Shown here: in pieces, positions 1 through 8,813 of the stretch
Layout: each line of letters starts with the position of its first letter
Position numbering within the stretch: the first letter of the stretch is position 1
Assembly (NCBI GenBank): GCA_031979385.1
Contig: DALZEF010000008.1
Span: 73,467-137,466, forward strand
Direction of reading: 5' to 3'
DNA from: Timonella sp031979385
Lineage (GTDB): Bacteria; Actinomycetota; Actinomycetes; Actinomycetales; Cellulomonadaceae
Length of the DNA stretch: 64,000 nt
Notes under the pieces: generated by a model
Databases searched by the model: none
The model's input: only the letters and a program-made list of their open reading frames with translations
Told to the model about the DNA's origin: nothing
Made by a program: the position numbers and the translations under genes

Positions 1-91
1 CGGTTTCGTTTGAGTCCTGCGAGCAGGCGGACAGTGCGAGGAGGCCAGCGATGGTAGCGGCCGCAACGGTGGTTTTCTTGGAAGCGAACAT
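1..91 (-). CDS. lipoprotein, N-terminal fragment (window edge)
   Basis: Only the first 30 codons are inside the window; the gene runs off the left edge. The translation starts MFASKKTTVAAATIAG and continues to LLALSACSQ, a lysine-containing n-region, a hydrophobic stretch and a lipobox (LSAC) with the lipidated Cys near residue 23. This is a lipoprotein signal peptide, so the product is exported and membrane-anchored. A GAGGA ribosome site precedes the ATG. The AT-rich upstream region with a perfect palindrome suggests a regulated promoter. Many such proteins are ABC substrate-binding proteins, but nothing in the visible part identifies a ligand. Confidence 0.75.
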   Translation of the reverse strand, partial: MFASKKTTVAAATIAGLLALSACSQDSNET

Positions 92-153
92 GGGGTTCCT
101 CGATTCGGGCGAGTGTAGGGTTGACCAACAATGAACTAATAGTAATCATACGC

Positions 154-169
154 ATGCATAATTATGCAT
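154..169. promoter_or_regulatory. 16-bp perfect palindrome upstream of the lipoprotein gene
   Basis: ATGCATAATTATGCAT is a perfect 16-base inverted repeat about 60 bases upstream of the lipoprotein start. It lies in a markedly AT-rich patch that also holds TATGAT, a plausible -10 hexamer read on the minus strand. Symmetry, position and composition suggest an operator for a dimeric repressor. The regulator cannot be named: it does not match the usual Zur, DtxR/IdeR or LexA consensus. Confidence 0.4.
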
Positions 170-421
170 TGCTAGTACACCCAATGAGGAATCCCTCACG
201 TTAACTGTGCGTAACGTTTTGTAGCTGTGTGTTCGATTGGGCGCACCATGTGAGAGCACCAACCTCATCACACATCTCGGACAGATCCTTCCTCCACATA
301 CTTGCGCCAGATCGAAGGGCCGGAAAACGTCCGAGTGCACCTATTTTGTGTGCCTACCCGGACTAGCAACAGCCCATCGGTATGCGGGAGGGGCACGTTC
401 TCGTTCAAGGCGGCGCATTGA

Positions 422-476
422 CGACGAGCCGGTTACTTCCCAGCACATGGTGCGCTGGGAAGTAACCGGCTCGTCG
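422..476 (-). terminator. long perfect hairpin downstream of the acyl-CoA synthetase gene
   Basis: Two 23-base arms (422-444 and 454-476) are perfect reverse complements around a 9-base loop. The hairpin starts about 70 bases after the stop of the minus-strand acyl-CoA ligase. No U-tract follows it in the direction of transcription, so it is not a textbook intrinsic terminator, but position favours a 3'-end role. Apart from this and the palindrome at 154-169, nothing else stands out in the gene-free stretch 92-545. Confidence 0.5.
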
Positions 477-545
477 AAAATCTGGCTGACCGTGCGGTCC
501 AGACCTCTGTGTAAGTTGGCCTTGCCACTGGGCGGAGGCGGGAGG

Positions 546-2360
546 TCAGGACTCCTGAACTGGACCGCCGTACAGTTCATTGACGGCCCACTCGAAGTCC
601 TTGAGAACCAGAGCACGCTTGACCTTCATCGACGGGGTCAGATAGCCGTTGGCCTCGGTGAAGTCCGTGGTGAGCACCTTGATCTTGCGGATTGACTCAG
701 CACGCGAGACGGCCTCGTTGGCGCGGTTCGCTGCCCGGTCCAATGCGGCCAGCACGCTGGGGTTCTCGGCTGCTTCCGCCACGGTCATCGACGGTAGGCC
801 GTGCGATCTGAGCCAGCCCGGAAGCATCTCCGGGTCCAAGGTCACCAGTGCGCCAATGAACGGACGCTTGTCACCCACCACAACCACCTGGGAGACGATC
901 GGGTGACCACGGAAACGATCCTCCAGTAGGGCCGGGGCGATGTTCTTACCGCCAGCGGTGACAATGATTTCCTTCTTACGGCCCGTGATGCGCAGGTAGC
1001 CGTCCTCGTCGAGCGACCCGACGTCACCGGTGTGGAACCAGCCATCCTGGAGTACCTTGGCGGTCTCCTCGGGATTGCCACGGTAGCCGCGGAACACGTG
1101 ATCGCCCTTGATGAGGATTTCACCGTCATCGTTGATTCCCAATGACACGCCGGGGTATGCGGCCCCAACGGTCCCGATCTTGATGAGGCCGGGACGGTTC
1201 ACAGCGGAGGGAGCGCAGGTTTCGGTCAGGCCGTAACCCTCAAGGATGGTCAGGCCGATGCCACGATAGAAGTGACCCAGGCGTTCGCCCAGTGGCGCAC
1301 CACCGGAGATAGCGAATTCTGCGGCACCGCCCAGCGTTTCACGAAGCTTCTTGAACAGCAGCGCCGATGCGATCTGATACTGGACCGACAGCCCAAAGGA
1401 CGGACGCCCGCCGCCCTCCCACGCACGTGAGGTCTGGATCGCAACCTTAGCGGCCCAGCGGAACACCTTGAGCTTGAACCCGGTTCCGGCCTTCTGCTCT
1501 GCGGCGTTGTAGACCTTCTCAAACACGCGCGGGACAGCCAACAGGAAGGTGGGCTTGAACGTCGCCAGATCACCGATCAGGTTCTTGGTGTCAGGGGAGT
1601 GCCCAAGCACGGAACCACCGGTCACGGAGACAACCGAGATGAAGCGCGCGAAAACGTGTGCGAGAGGCATGAACAAGAGCGTGCGCTTGCCCGGCGCGAT
1701 GACGGCCTTGAGGTCTGAGAGAACGCCGTTGCGGGTCAGGTACACGAAGTTCCAGTGCGTGAGTTCGGCTCCCTTGGGGCGGCCGGTCGTGCCCGAGGTG
1801 TAGATGATCGTGGCGACATCGTCGGAGTCGACTGCTGCGCTGCGCTTTTCAACCTCGGCGAGGTCCACAGACTCTCCGCGTTTGATCAGAGTGGTGATCG
1901 CGTCGTCCTCGATGGCCAGCACGTCCTGGATGAGTGGCAGGTTCTTCCGGGCTTCGGCCACAACGGAGGCGTGTCCCGCGTTCTCAACGATCACGAGTTT
2001 CGCGTTCGAGTCCGAAGCGATCCACTCAACCTGAGCAGCCGAAGACGTCTCGTAGATGGGAACCGGAACTGCGCCAACCGCCCAGCATGCGAAGTCGAGT
2101 AGGGTCCATTCATAGCGGGTGCGACTCATGATCGCGATGGTGTCTCCCGCCTCGATACCGGAGGCGATCAGGCCGCGAGCAACCGAGTGAACCTGGTTCT
2201 GGAACTCCTCGGCAGTTACCGGAGTCCATGTGCCTCCGAGACCGGACTGAATCTCGAACAGCGCTTCCTTACCCTGCTCGGAAACGCGCTTGGACAGGAT
2301 GTCGTTGATCGTGAATGTACGTGGGACATCGATCAGGTTGGGCGATGTGGTTTCTTGCAT
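546..2360 (-). CDS. AMP-dependent long-chain fatty-acid--CoA ligase
   Basis: Activates fatty acids to acyl-AMP and then acyl-CoA at the membrane or in the cytoplasm (ANL superfamily). The 604-residue product shows the AMP-binding P-loop IIYTSGTTGRPKGAE, the adenine-site motif GYGLTETCAP and the hinge region GWFHTGDVG followed by GRKKEIIVTAGGKNIAP. Length and motif order match the FAA1-like long-chain synthetases common in actinobacteria. The ATG at 2360 is chosen over an upstream in-frame start at 2405 because GAGGAGGG lies directly in front of it. valS lies 84 bases upstream on the same strand and may be co-transcribed. The exact chain-length preference cannot be read from sequence. Confidence 0.9.
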   Translation of the reverse strand: MQETTSPNLIDVPRTFTINDILSKRVSEQGKEALFEIQSGLGGTWTPVTAEEFQNQVHSVARGLIASGIEAGDTIAIMSRTRYEWTLLDFACWAVGAVPVPIYETSSAAQVEWIASDSNAKLVIVENAGHASVVAEARKNLPLIQDVLAIEDDAITTLIKRGESVDLAEVEKRSAAVDSDDVATIIYTSGTTGRPKGAELTHWNFVYLTRNGVLSDLKAVIAPGKRTLLFMPLAHVFARFISVVSVTGGSVLGHSPDTKNLIGDLATFKPTFLLAVPRVFEKVYNAAEQKAGTGFKLKVFRWAAKVAIQTSRAWEGGGRPSFGLSVQYQIASALLFKKLRETLGGAAEFAISGGAPLGERLGHFYRGIGLTILEGYGLTETCAPSAVNRPGLIKIGTVGAAYPGVSLGINDDGEILIKGDHVFRGYRGNPEETAKVLQDGWFHTGDVGSLDEDGYLRITGRKKEIIVTAGGKNIAPALLEDRFRGHPIVSQVVVVGDKRPFIGALVTLDPEMLPGWLRSHGLPSMTVAEAAENPSVLAALDRAANRANEAVSRAESIRKIKVLTTDFTEANGYLTPSMKVKRALVLKDFEWAVNELYGGPVQES

Positions 2361-2444
2361 GACACCCTCCTCGGGTGTAACTAATCGTTGGTGTGGTTTA
2401 AGCAATAGTGGCGGGGACGCTGTACGTCCCCGCCACTCACATGC

Positions 2445-5150
2445 TTAGTTGCGTGGTGTTTTCACTGGTGGTTCACCGAGTTCGTACGAGGTGGCACTGA
2501 TGCCGCCCTGCACTTGGGTGTCCGCGTCTGCGGCGGCTTCGACCAGTTCCACCGAGCCGGTTGCTCGGCCCGCTGCGACGATGTCCGTCATCGAGTGACG
2601 CACCGCCTCAAGGGACCCTGCCGGAACCGCAAGTGTGGCCGCCAAGATTGGGGTCTTCATGGAGACCTTGTTCTCGGACTTGATCTTGCGGAGCACGGCG
2701 AGCGCGTTTCCTGCTGCTGCCAGGTCTGCGGGGTTCGCGTTTCCTCCGGCGGTGCGTAGAACCTCAGCGGTTGGCCATGGCGCGTTGTGGATTGAACCTT
2801 CGCGCCACCAGGACCAGACTTCCTCGGTTGCGAAGGGGAGGACCGGTGCGAACAGGCGCAGCAGAGTGTCCAAAGCAATCGCGAGCGTGGTGCGAGCCGA
2901 GACAGCCGCTTCGCTTGGTACTGAAGAGCCGTCCGCGTAGGCACGGTCCTTGACCAGTTCGAGGTAGTCGTCGCAGAACGTCCAGAAGAACGATTCGGTG
3001 AGTTCAAGTGCGCGGGTGTGGTCGTAGGCTTCGAGCGAGGCCGTCGCCTTCTCAACCACATCAGCCAACCCAGCAAGCAGTGCCTTGTCGAGTTGTTCGG
3101 TCACGAGCGCCGGGTCCAACACGATCTCGGACTCTGCACCGAACGACAGCGCGAACTTCGAGGCGTTGAGGATCTTGATCGCGAGGCGGCGACCGATCTT
3201 CATCTGGCCAACCTCGAATGCAGCGTCAGTTCCCAAACGCGCCGAAGCAGCCCAGTAGCGTACCGCGTCGGAGCCGTGCTCTTCGAGCAGACCCATTGGG
3301 GTGACGACGTTGCCCTTGGACTTCGACATCTTCTTGCGGTCTGGGTCCAGGATCCAACCGGAGATGGCAGCGTGCTTCCACGGCAGTGAGTTGTGCTCGA
3401 GGTGGGAGCGCACCACTGTTGAGAACAGCCAGGTGCGGATGATGTCTTGACCCTGTGGGCGCAGGTCCATGGGGAACACGCGCTCGAACAGGTCAGGGTT
3501 GGACAGCCATCCACCGGCGATCTGCGGGGTCAGGGATGAGGTCGCCCACGTGTCCATGATGTCCGGGTCCCCGATGAATCCACCTGCAACACCGCGCTGG
3601 TCAGCGCTGTAACCGGCGGGAACGTCGGAGGACGGGTCAATCGGCAGGCTGTCCTCAGAAGGGACGATCGGGTTCGACCACTGTGGTTCGCCCTCAGCGT
3701 CTACCGGATACCACACAGGGAATGGCACACCGAAGAAGCGCTGGCGGGAGATCAGCCAGTCACCGTTGAGTCCGCCAACCCAGTTGGAGTAGCGAACCTT
3801 CATGAAGTCAGGGTTGAAGTCGAGTTCCTCACCACGGCCCAGAAGTTCGGCACGCAGTGGGCGCTGATCCCAGTCGCGGCCACCGTTGCGGATGTACCAC
3901 TGGCGGGAGGTCACGATCTCGAGTGGCTTGTCGCCCTTTTCGAAGAAGTTGGCCTTACGCTGCGTGGCAACCGGTTCACCGTCTAGGTCCCCAGCTTCAC
4001 GCAGGGCGTCAACAACGGCTGTGCGCGCGGAGAACGTGGTCTTGTTCGCGATCTCCTCGTACAGCGCGCGGCCAGCGGAATCGGTGATCCAGTCCGGGGT
4101 TTCGGCGATGATACGGCCGTCACGGCGGATGATCGAGCGGGTTGGCAACTGCAGTTCACGCCACCACTGAACGTCGGTGAGATCACCGAACGTACAGCAC
4201 ATGGCGATACCCGCACCCTTGTCCTTTTCGGCAGCGGGGTGCGCCAGAACCGGAACCTCAACGTTGAACAGTGGCGAGGTCACGGTCGTGCCGAACAGGT
4301 GCTGGTAGCGCTCATCGTCTGGGTGGGCGATCAGGGCAACACAGGCTGCAAGAAGTTCAGGACGGGTAGTTTCAATCTGAACTGGGGTGCCGTCAGCCTG
4401 GTGGAAGTTGACCTTGTGGAAGTGGCCGGGGTAGTCGCGTGCCTCAAGTTCAGCCTGGGCAACGGCGGTTTGGAAGGTTACATCCCACAGGCCGGGAGCC
4501 TCAGCCTGGTAGGCCTCGCCGCGTGCGAGGTTGCGCAGGAACGCGGTCTGGGCCACGGCCTGAGCGTCCTTGCCGATGGTCTGGTAGGTGCGGGACCAGT
4601 CAACGGACAAGCCAAGGTGACGCCACAGCGCCTCAAACTGCTTCTCATCTTCACCGGTGAGGCGTTCGCACAGTTCCACGAAGTTCTTACGGGAGATCGG
4701 CTGCTGGTCGGCTGCCTTGACGGACTTGCCTTCAGCGCCCTGCAGTGGCGGCTCGTAGCCTTCGACGTAGGGCAGCGACGTGTCGCAGCGGACGCCGTAG
4801 TAGTTTTGCACGCGGCGCTCGGTGGGCAGGCCGTTGTCGTCCCAACCCATAGGGTAGAAGACTTGCTTGCCCTGCATGCGCTTGTAGCGTGCGACAACGT
4901 CGGTGTGGGTGTACGAGAACACGTGTCCTACGTGCAACGATCCCGAGACGGTCGGTGGAGGGGTATCGATCGAGTAGACCTGCTCGCGGGTCGCGTTCTC
5001 GTCGAAGGCGTAGGTCTTGTTCTCGTCCCACGCGGTGTTCCATGTTGCTTCGATGCCGTCCACGCTCACGCGGTCCGGTACTGCGCGCACGGTGGCGCGA
5101 ACCGGGGTTGCGGAGGTTTGCGGGGAAGCCGTTTCGTCAAAGGCACTCAT
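2445..5150 (-). CDS. valS: valyl-tRNA synthetase
   Basis: Charges tRNA-Val with valine in the cytoplasm; class Ia synthetase. The class I signatures are seen as SGSLHVGH near residue 70 and KMSKSKGNVV around residues 610-620, with a CP1-type editing insert between them and an anticodon-binding domain after. The protein is 901 residues and stops shortly after that domain, without the C-terminal coiled-coil arm of the longer E. coli type, so it resembles the shorter, archaeal-like ValS seen in some actinobacteria. The start MSAFDETASP has a GGGAGA sequence about ten bases upstream. It is divergent from cofE. Confidence 0.96.
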   Translation of the reverse strand: MSAFDETASPQTSATPVRATVRAVPDRVSVDGIEATWNTAWDENKTYAFDENATREQVYSIDTPPPTVSGSLHVGHVFSYTHTDVVARYKRMQGKQVFYPMGWDDNGLPTERRVQNYYGVRCDTSLPYVEGYEPPLQGAEGKSVKAADQQPISRKNFVELCERLTGEDEKQFEALWRHLGLSVDWSRTYQTIGKDAQAVAQTAFLRNLARGEAYQAEAPGLWDVTFQTAVAQAELEARDYPGHFHKVNFHQADGTPVQIETTRPELLAACVALIAHPDDERYQHLFGTTVTSPLFNVEVPVLAHPAAEKDKGAGIAMCCTFGDLTDVQWWRELQLPTRSIIRRDGRIIAETPDWITDSAGRALYEEIANKTTFSARTAVVDALREAGDLDGEPVATQRKANFFEKGDKPLEIVTSRQWYIRNGGRDWDQRPLRAELLGRGEELDFNPDFMKVRYSNWVGGLNGDWLISRQRFFGVPFPVWYPVDAEGEPQWSNPIVPSEDSLPIDPSSDVPAGYSADQRGVAGGFIGDPDIMDTWATSSLTPQIAGGWLSNPDLFERVFPMDLRPQGQDIIRTWLFSTVVRSHLEHNSLPWKHAAISGWILDPDRKKMSKSKGNVVTPMGLLEEHGSDAVRYWAASARLGTDAAFEVGQMKIGRRLAIKILNASKFALSFGAESEIVLDPALVTEQLDKALLAGLADVVEKATASLEAYDHTRALELTESFFWTFCDDYLELVKDRAYADGSSVPSEAAVSARTTLAIALDTLLRLFAPVLPFATEEVWSWWREGSIHNAPWPTAEVLRTAGGNANPADLAAAGNALAVLRKIKSENKVSMKTPILAATLAVPAGSLEAVRHSMTDIVAAGRATGSVELVEAAADADTQVQGGISATSYELGEPPVKTPRN

Positions 5151-5311
5151 GGTTCACTATTCTCCCATAAATGCCGCTCTGCTTTGGGTGACTAGTCGGT
5201 ATGTGGCACTGTGATTCGGGCTGATACATTGGCGACGAGCCCGCACCTTCCAGCCCCATCCCACCTTCGTGGTGGTGCGGGTCGGTTGGAGATATGCGAG
5301 ACAATGTGGGC

Positions 5312-6070
5312 ATGGAACTTCGCGTATGGGCGCCGGACACAATCGGTGAGATCACACAGGGTACTGACCTCGGCGAACTGATCGTCACGCATCTGCCTGA
5401 CCTCGTCGATGGGGACATCGTGTGCGTCACCTCCAAGATTGTGTCCAAGGCTGAGGGGCAGATACTCACCGCAACCGACCGCGAAGACGCGATCACCCGC
5501 GAGACCGTACGACTCGTCGCCAAGCGAACCCGGCCAGATGGACCACCGCTGCGAATCGTCGAAAATCATCTCGGACTCGTCATGGCCGCCGCTGGCGTGG
5601 ACGCCAGCAACACCGCCGATGGAACGATCCTGTTACTTCCGCGCGACCCGGATGCGTCGGCTGCACGAATGCGTGCCGCCGTGCGCGAACGGTGCGGGGT
5701 GAACGTTGGCGTGGTCATCTCCGACACCGCGGGGCGCCCGTGGCGGGCAGGGCTGACCGAGATAGCCATTGGATGCGCGGGGATCACCCCGCTTGAGGAC
5801 TTCCGCGGCGCGAACGACTCCGCCGGGCGCGAACTGTCCGTGTCCGTGACCGCCGTTGCCGACGAACTGGTCAACGCCGCCGAACTCGCCAAGGGCAAAC
5901 TGGGTGGACGGCCACTCGCCGTGGTGCGTGGGCGCAGCGACCTGATATTGCCAATTGGCGACGACGGAGCCGGGGCGCGCTCGCTCGTGCGGCTCGGGGA
6001 GTCGGATCTGTTCTCGATGGGCACAGCCGAAGCAATCGAACTTGGCCGGTCCCTTGCTTCCCTTCGCTGA
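5312..6070 (+). CDS. cofE: coenzyme F420-0:L-glutamate ligase
   Basis: Adds L-glutamate residues to F420-0 using GTP, the last step in making the deazaflavin cofactor F420. The sequence carries family features: GDIVCVTSKIVSKAEG near the N-terminus, ISDTAGRPWRAG followed by IAIGCAG in the middle, and a terminal LGRSLASLR. At about 252 residues it is the single-domain CofE form, without the nitroreductase-like domain fused in mycobacterial FbiB. Two starts are possible (5294 and 5312); homologues begin with a sequence like MELRVWAPDTIGEI, favouring 5312, though neither has a good ribosome site. The nearby ABC cassette (6943-9887) fits import of F420-0. No other F420-biosynthesis gene is present here. 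Confidence 0.87.
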   Translation: MELRVWAPDTIGEITQGTDLGELIVTHLPDLVDGDIVCVTSKIVSKAEGQILTATDREDAITRETVRLVAKRTRPDGPPLRIVENHLGLVMAAAGVDASNTADGTILLLPRDPDASAARMRAAVRERCGVNVGVVISDTAGRPWRAGLTEIAIGCAGITPLEDFRGANDSAGRELSVSVTAVADELVNAAELAKGKLGGRPLAVVRGRSDLILPIGDDGAGARSLVRLGESDLFSMGTAEAIELGRSLASLR

Positions 6071-6202
6071 GTGTCCCCTCTCGCATGACTATCGAGTGCG
6101 CGATTGTGCGGACGCGTAAGGGTCCAGGCAAGCCTCGCCTGTCAGGGCCTAAAGCCCAGGTAGGATGCTGTAAAGAGTTCGCTTCCAGATCAGGGATCAC
6201 AC

Positions 6203-6757
6203 GTGCCGCAGCAGAATACCCGTCAACCGCTCTACATTGCCATGACTTTGGCTGTCGGAGCGATCGCCTACTTCATCAACGGGCTCACCCAAGCAATGAC
6301 AAAGATCCCTATCGTGCTCGGGGTTGGAGACTACCTCGAAGGAGAGGTAGGGCGACTCGCTCCCACACAAGCGGTCTACTACTCTGAAACGCTAGTCGGT
6401 ATTGAACGCATTGCGAATGATCACACGACTTCGGCGCTCGCGGTCCTGTTGATCGCGGCGGCGATTGCCTGCGCCCCACAGATCCGGCGTGCGATTAACC
6501 TCGAAGTGCCTCGGAGTCGAGGGCAATTGACCGCGATGTTTCTGATCCTTGCCGCTATCGTGCCTTCGAGCGTCGCCCACTCGCTCAACACCTGGATATT
6601 GGAGCGACAGGGAGTGGAACTGGGAGAGCGTTACGTTAGGCCTTCGGACTTCCTTGAACTCGTTGGGCTGCTCCTATTCGTAGGCATCGCTCTCATGGTC
6701 TATGTGTCCCGGCGAGTCAAAGCGGCGCAGTATGCCGCGTACATGCAGCAGAACTAG
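6203..6757 (+). CDS. hypothetical membrane protein (4 predicted TM segments)
   Basis: The 184-residue product is not recognised. It has about four hydrophobic segments, near residues 11-30, 76-92, 108-124 and 150-170, separated by short polar loops, and ends in a basic tail. It starts with GTG at 6203 with an AGGG about eight bases upstream. It follows cofE on the same strand after a 132-base gap and faces the ABC cassette across a long hairpin. It could be an accessory membrane component of the neighbouring transport unit, but that is only positional inference. Confidence 0.6.
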   Translation: MPQQNTRQPLYIAMTLAVGAIAYFINGLTQAMTKIPIVLGVGDYLEGEVGRLAPTQAVYYSETLVGIERIANDHTTSALAVLLIAAAIACAPQIRRAINLEVPRSRGQLTAMFLILAAIVPSSVAHSLNTWILERQGVELGERYVRPSDFLELVGLLLFVGIALMVYVSRRVKAAQYAAYMQQN

Positions 6758-6863
6758 AGTGCACCGCTCGGGCTCTACGGCGGCTCTACGGCGCACTCTT
6801 GAATGTTGGGGGAGTTTGCGAGTGCACGGGAGAAGCTGTGAGAAGAGTCTGTGGTTGATCGTT

Positions 6864-6928
6864 ACTGAGTCAAAATCGGTTGTACCTATGCATGAATAAT
6901 GCATAGGTACAACCGATTCTGACTCAGT
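6864..6928. terminator. 30-bp-stem hairpin between convergent genes
   Basis: Arms 6864-6893 and 6899-6928 pair over 30 bases with a single mismatch and a 5-base loop. It sits between the 3' ends of the small membrane protein gene and the ABC ATPase gene, so it can serve both strands. No U-run follows on either side. Stem length is far beyond a usual intrinsic terminator. Confidence 0.6.
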
Positions 6929-6942
6929 AGTGGATTCGGAGG

Positions 6943-7794
6943 TTAGCCGAACACGATCAACGGGCTACCCGTGCGGGGGTTAGTCATAACGGTTGAGTCA
7001 ACGCCATAGACCTTACGGATGAGCGCTTCGGTCAGCACCTCGGTGGGCGTCCCGGAGGTGACAAATCTGGCGCGATCCATCACGATCAACTCGTGTGCGA
7101 ACGTGGCCGCGAGGTTCAGATCATGCAACGCGGTCAAGACTGTCTTCCCAGCATCGGCCAGTTCGCGGAGCAGGGTGAGCGTGGAAAGTTGGGCGGCTAC
7201 GTCAAGGTGATTGGTCGGTTCATCAACCACCAGAATGTCCGTCTGCTGCGCCAACGCCTTCGCGATCAACACGCGCTGACGTTCACCACCCGACAGGGTT
7301 CCAAACTCTCTGTCCTTAAGCGCTGTCATCCCCACGAGTTCTAGGCATTCGACCGCAACCTCGACATCTAGCGCTCGCGGCCCCGAAAGGACCGGTCGGT
7401 GTGGAGTCCGGCCAAGCAACACGACATCAAATACACTCAAAGTTCGGTCGGCGGATGCGCTCTGCTCGACGTAGGCGAGGGTCTTGGCCTTGGTTCGTGG
7501 CCGCTCAGCCAGCCAGTCGGTCCCTGCAACTTTCACCGTGCCTGCATCAGGTTGCTGAACTCCTGCCAAGATACGCAGCAGTGAGGACTTACCTGACCCG
7601 TTGGGGCCTATCAGCGCAGTGACCTTACCGTGAGCGATACTCTCGCTTAGCTGCGTCAAGATCTGTGTCGAACCAACACCCCATGACACGTCCTCGAACG
7701 AAAACGCCGGCGTGCTGTTCGCGCCCAACTCAGCCGAAACGGCGGGGGATCCGGGCTGGGCGGCGGCAGGGTCGTCGTCAATGAAAAAGCTCAC
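6943..7794 (-). CDS. ABC transporter ATP-binding protein, FecE/BtuD type (probable F420-0 importer)
   Basis: Hydrolyses ATP to drive uptake through the permease encoded just upstream. It shows Walker A GPNGSGKSS near residues 63-70, the signature LSGGERQR, Walker B ILVVDEPTNHLD and the H-loop TALHDLN, all in order. A GTG at 7794 forms a GTGA overlap with the permease stop and has AGGGG at good spacing, so it is preferred over an in-frame start at 7818. The first 30 or so residues form a poorly conserved, acidic and Ala/Pro-rich extension. With the permease and lipoprotein it makes a three-gene cassette like the actinobacterial one proposed to import F420-0 (TIGR03868/03869/03873). The substrate is inferred. 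Confidence 0.87.
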   Translation of the reverse strand: MSFFIDDDPAAAQPGSPAVSAELGANSTPAFSFEDVSWGVGSTQILTQLSESIAHGKVTALIGPNGSGKSSLLRILAGVQQPDAGTVKVAGTDWLAERPRTKAKTLAYVEQSASADRTLSVFDVVLLGRTPHRPVLSGPRALDVEVAVECLELVGMTALKDREFGTLSGGERQRVLIAKALAQQTDILVVDEPTNHLDVAAQLSTLTLLRELADAGKTVLTALHDLNLAATFAHELIVMDRARFVTSGTPTEVLTEALIRKVYGVDSTVMTNPRTGSPLIVFG

Positions 7795-8813
7795 GAACTT
7801 GCCCCTCTCGAACGCCACAACACAAACGCAAACACGGGTGCACCGACAATCGCGGTCACAATACCGACCGGCAGCTCGCGCGGCTCGAACACGGTTCGAG
7901 CGAGCGTATCCGCCCAGATCAGGAATATCGCACCCACCAGTGCAGATGCGGGCAGTAAGAAACGGTGGCCGGATCCAGCGATTAGCCGGACCACGTGCGG
8001 CACGATCAACCCAACGAATCCGATTGAACCCGATACAGACACCATCGCACCCGTCAGCAGCGCAACCGCCAACAGCAAGCCCCAGCGCCAGCGCGAAGCA
8101 TTGATGCCGAGGGAACGGGCAGAATCGTCGCCAAACGTGAATGCATCAAGCACGTTACCTGTCGCCACAAGTGGCACACCCAACGCGACCAGCGCGACCC
8201 CCGCGATGGCAACCGACTGCCACGTCGCGGAACCCACCGACCCCATGAGCCAAGCGAGAACCTCACGGTAGGAATCGCCCGAGGCCGACCAGAAAATGAT
8301 AAAACTCGTCACCGCGGCACACAGTTGACTGACCGCAAGACCAGCCAAAACAGTGCGGGTCGGTGTGAGTTGACCTAACGACCCCGCCAAGGTGAGCGAC
8401 GCCGCCAGCGCCGCGACCGCACCTACGAATGCAGCCACCGGGAGTAGTACGCCTACTCCCAGCAACAACACGAGCACCGCGCCCAATGACGCACCCGAAG
8501 ACAGCCCGAGGAGATACGGATCGGCCAGCGGATTGCGGGTGAGCGACTGCATGATCGCACCGCTGACGGCGAGGCCAGCACCCACGCATGCCGCCGTCAA
8601 TACCCTGGGGAGCCGCAACTCCCACACCATTGCGTCGCGCAATATCGACAGCGGTTCGAGACCGAGCAACTGGCCGAAGCCGAGGTGATGCGCAATAGAC
8701 GCAAACACCTCGGCAGGGCTCAGCGCGGCAGGTCCGATCGCGACGGCAACGGCGACCGATGCGGCAAGCGCTAGGGCGAGCGCGATGAGAATGAGCGGGC
8801 GGGTTAGTTTCAT
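7791..8813 (-). CDS. ABC transporter permease, FecCD/BtuC family (probable F420-0 importer)
   Basis: A 340-residue polytopic membrane protein of the BtuC/FecCD fold, with many hydrophobic segments. Family hallmarks seen are LRLPRVLTAACVGAGLAVSG near the first third, NPLADPYLLGLSSGASLGA after it, and GSIGFVGLIVPHVVRLIAG near the C-terminus. It forms the translocation channel for the binding lipoprotein and ATPase. Its ATG directly follows the TAA of the lipoprotein gene, and its stop overlaps the ATPase start by four bases, so the three are translationally coupled. FecCD permeases usually carry siderophores, haem or corrinoids. The cofE neighbour is what points to a deazaflavin substrate. Confidence 0.88.
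   Translation of the reverse strand: MKLTRPLILIALALALAASVAVAVAIGPAALSPAEVFASIAHHLGFGQLLGLEPLSILRDAMVWELRLPRVLTAACVGAGLAVSGAIMQSLTRNPLADPYLLGLSSGASLGAVLVLLLGVGVLLPVAAFVGAVAALAASLTLAGSLGQLTPTRTVLAGLAVSQLCAAVTSFIIFWSASGDSYREVLAWLMGSVGSATWQSVAIAGVALVALGVPLVATGNVLDAFTFGDDSARSLGINASRWRWGLLLAVALLTGAMVSVSGSIGFVGLIVPHVVRLIAGSGHRFLLPASALVGAIFLIWADTLARTVFEPRELPVGIVTAIVGAPVFAFVLWRSRGASS

Noticed and set aside
4239..5195. 318-codon open frame on the plus strand
   Set aside because: It lies wholly opposite valS, has no family features, and is an antisense shadow of a strongly supported gene.
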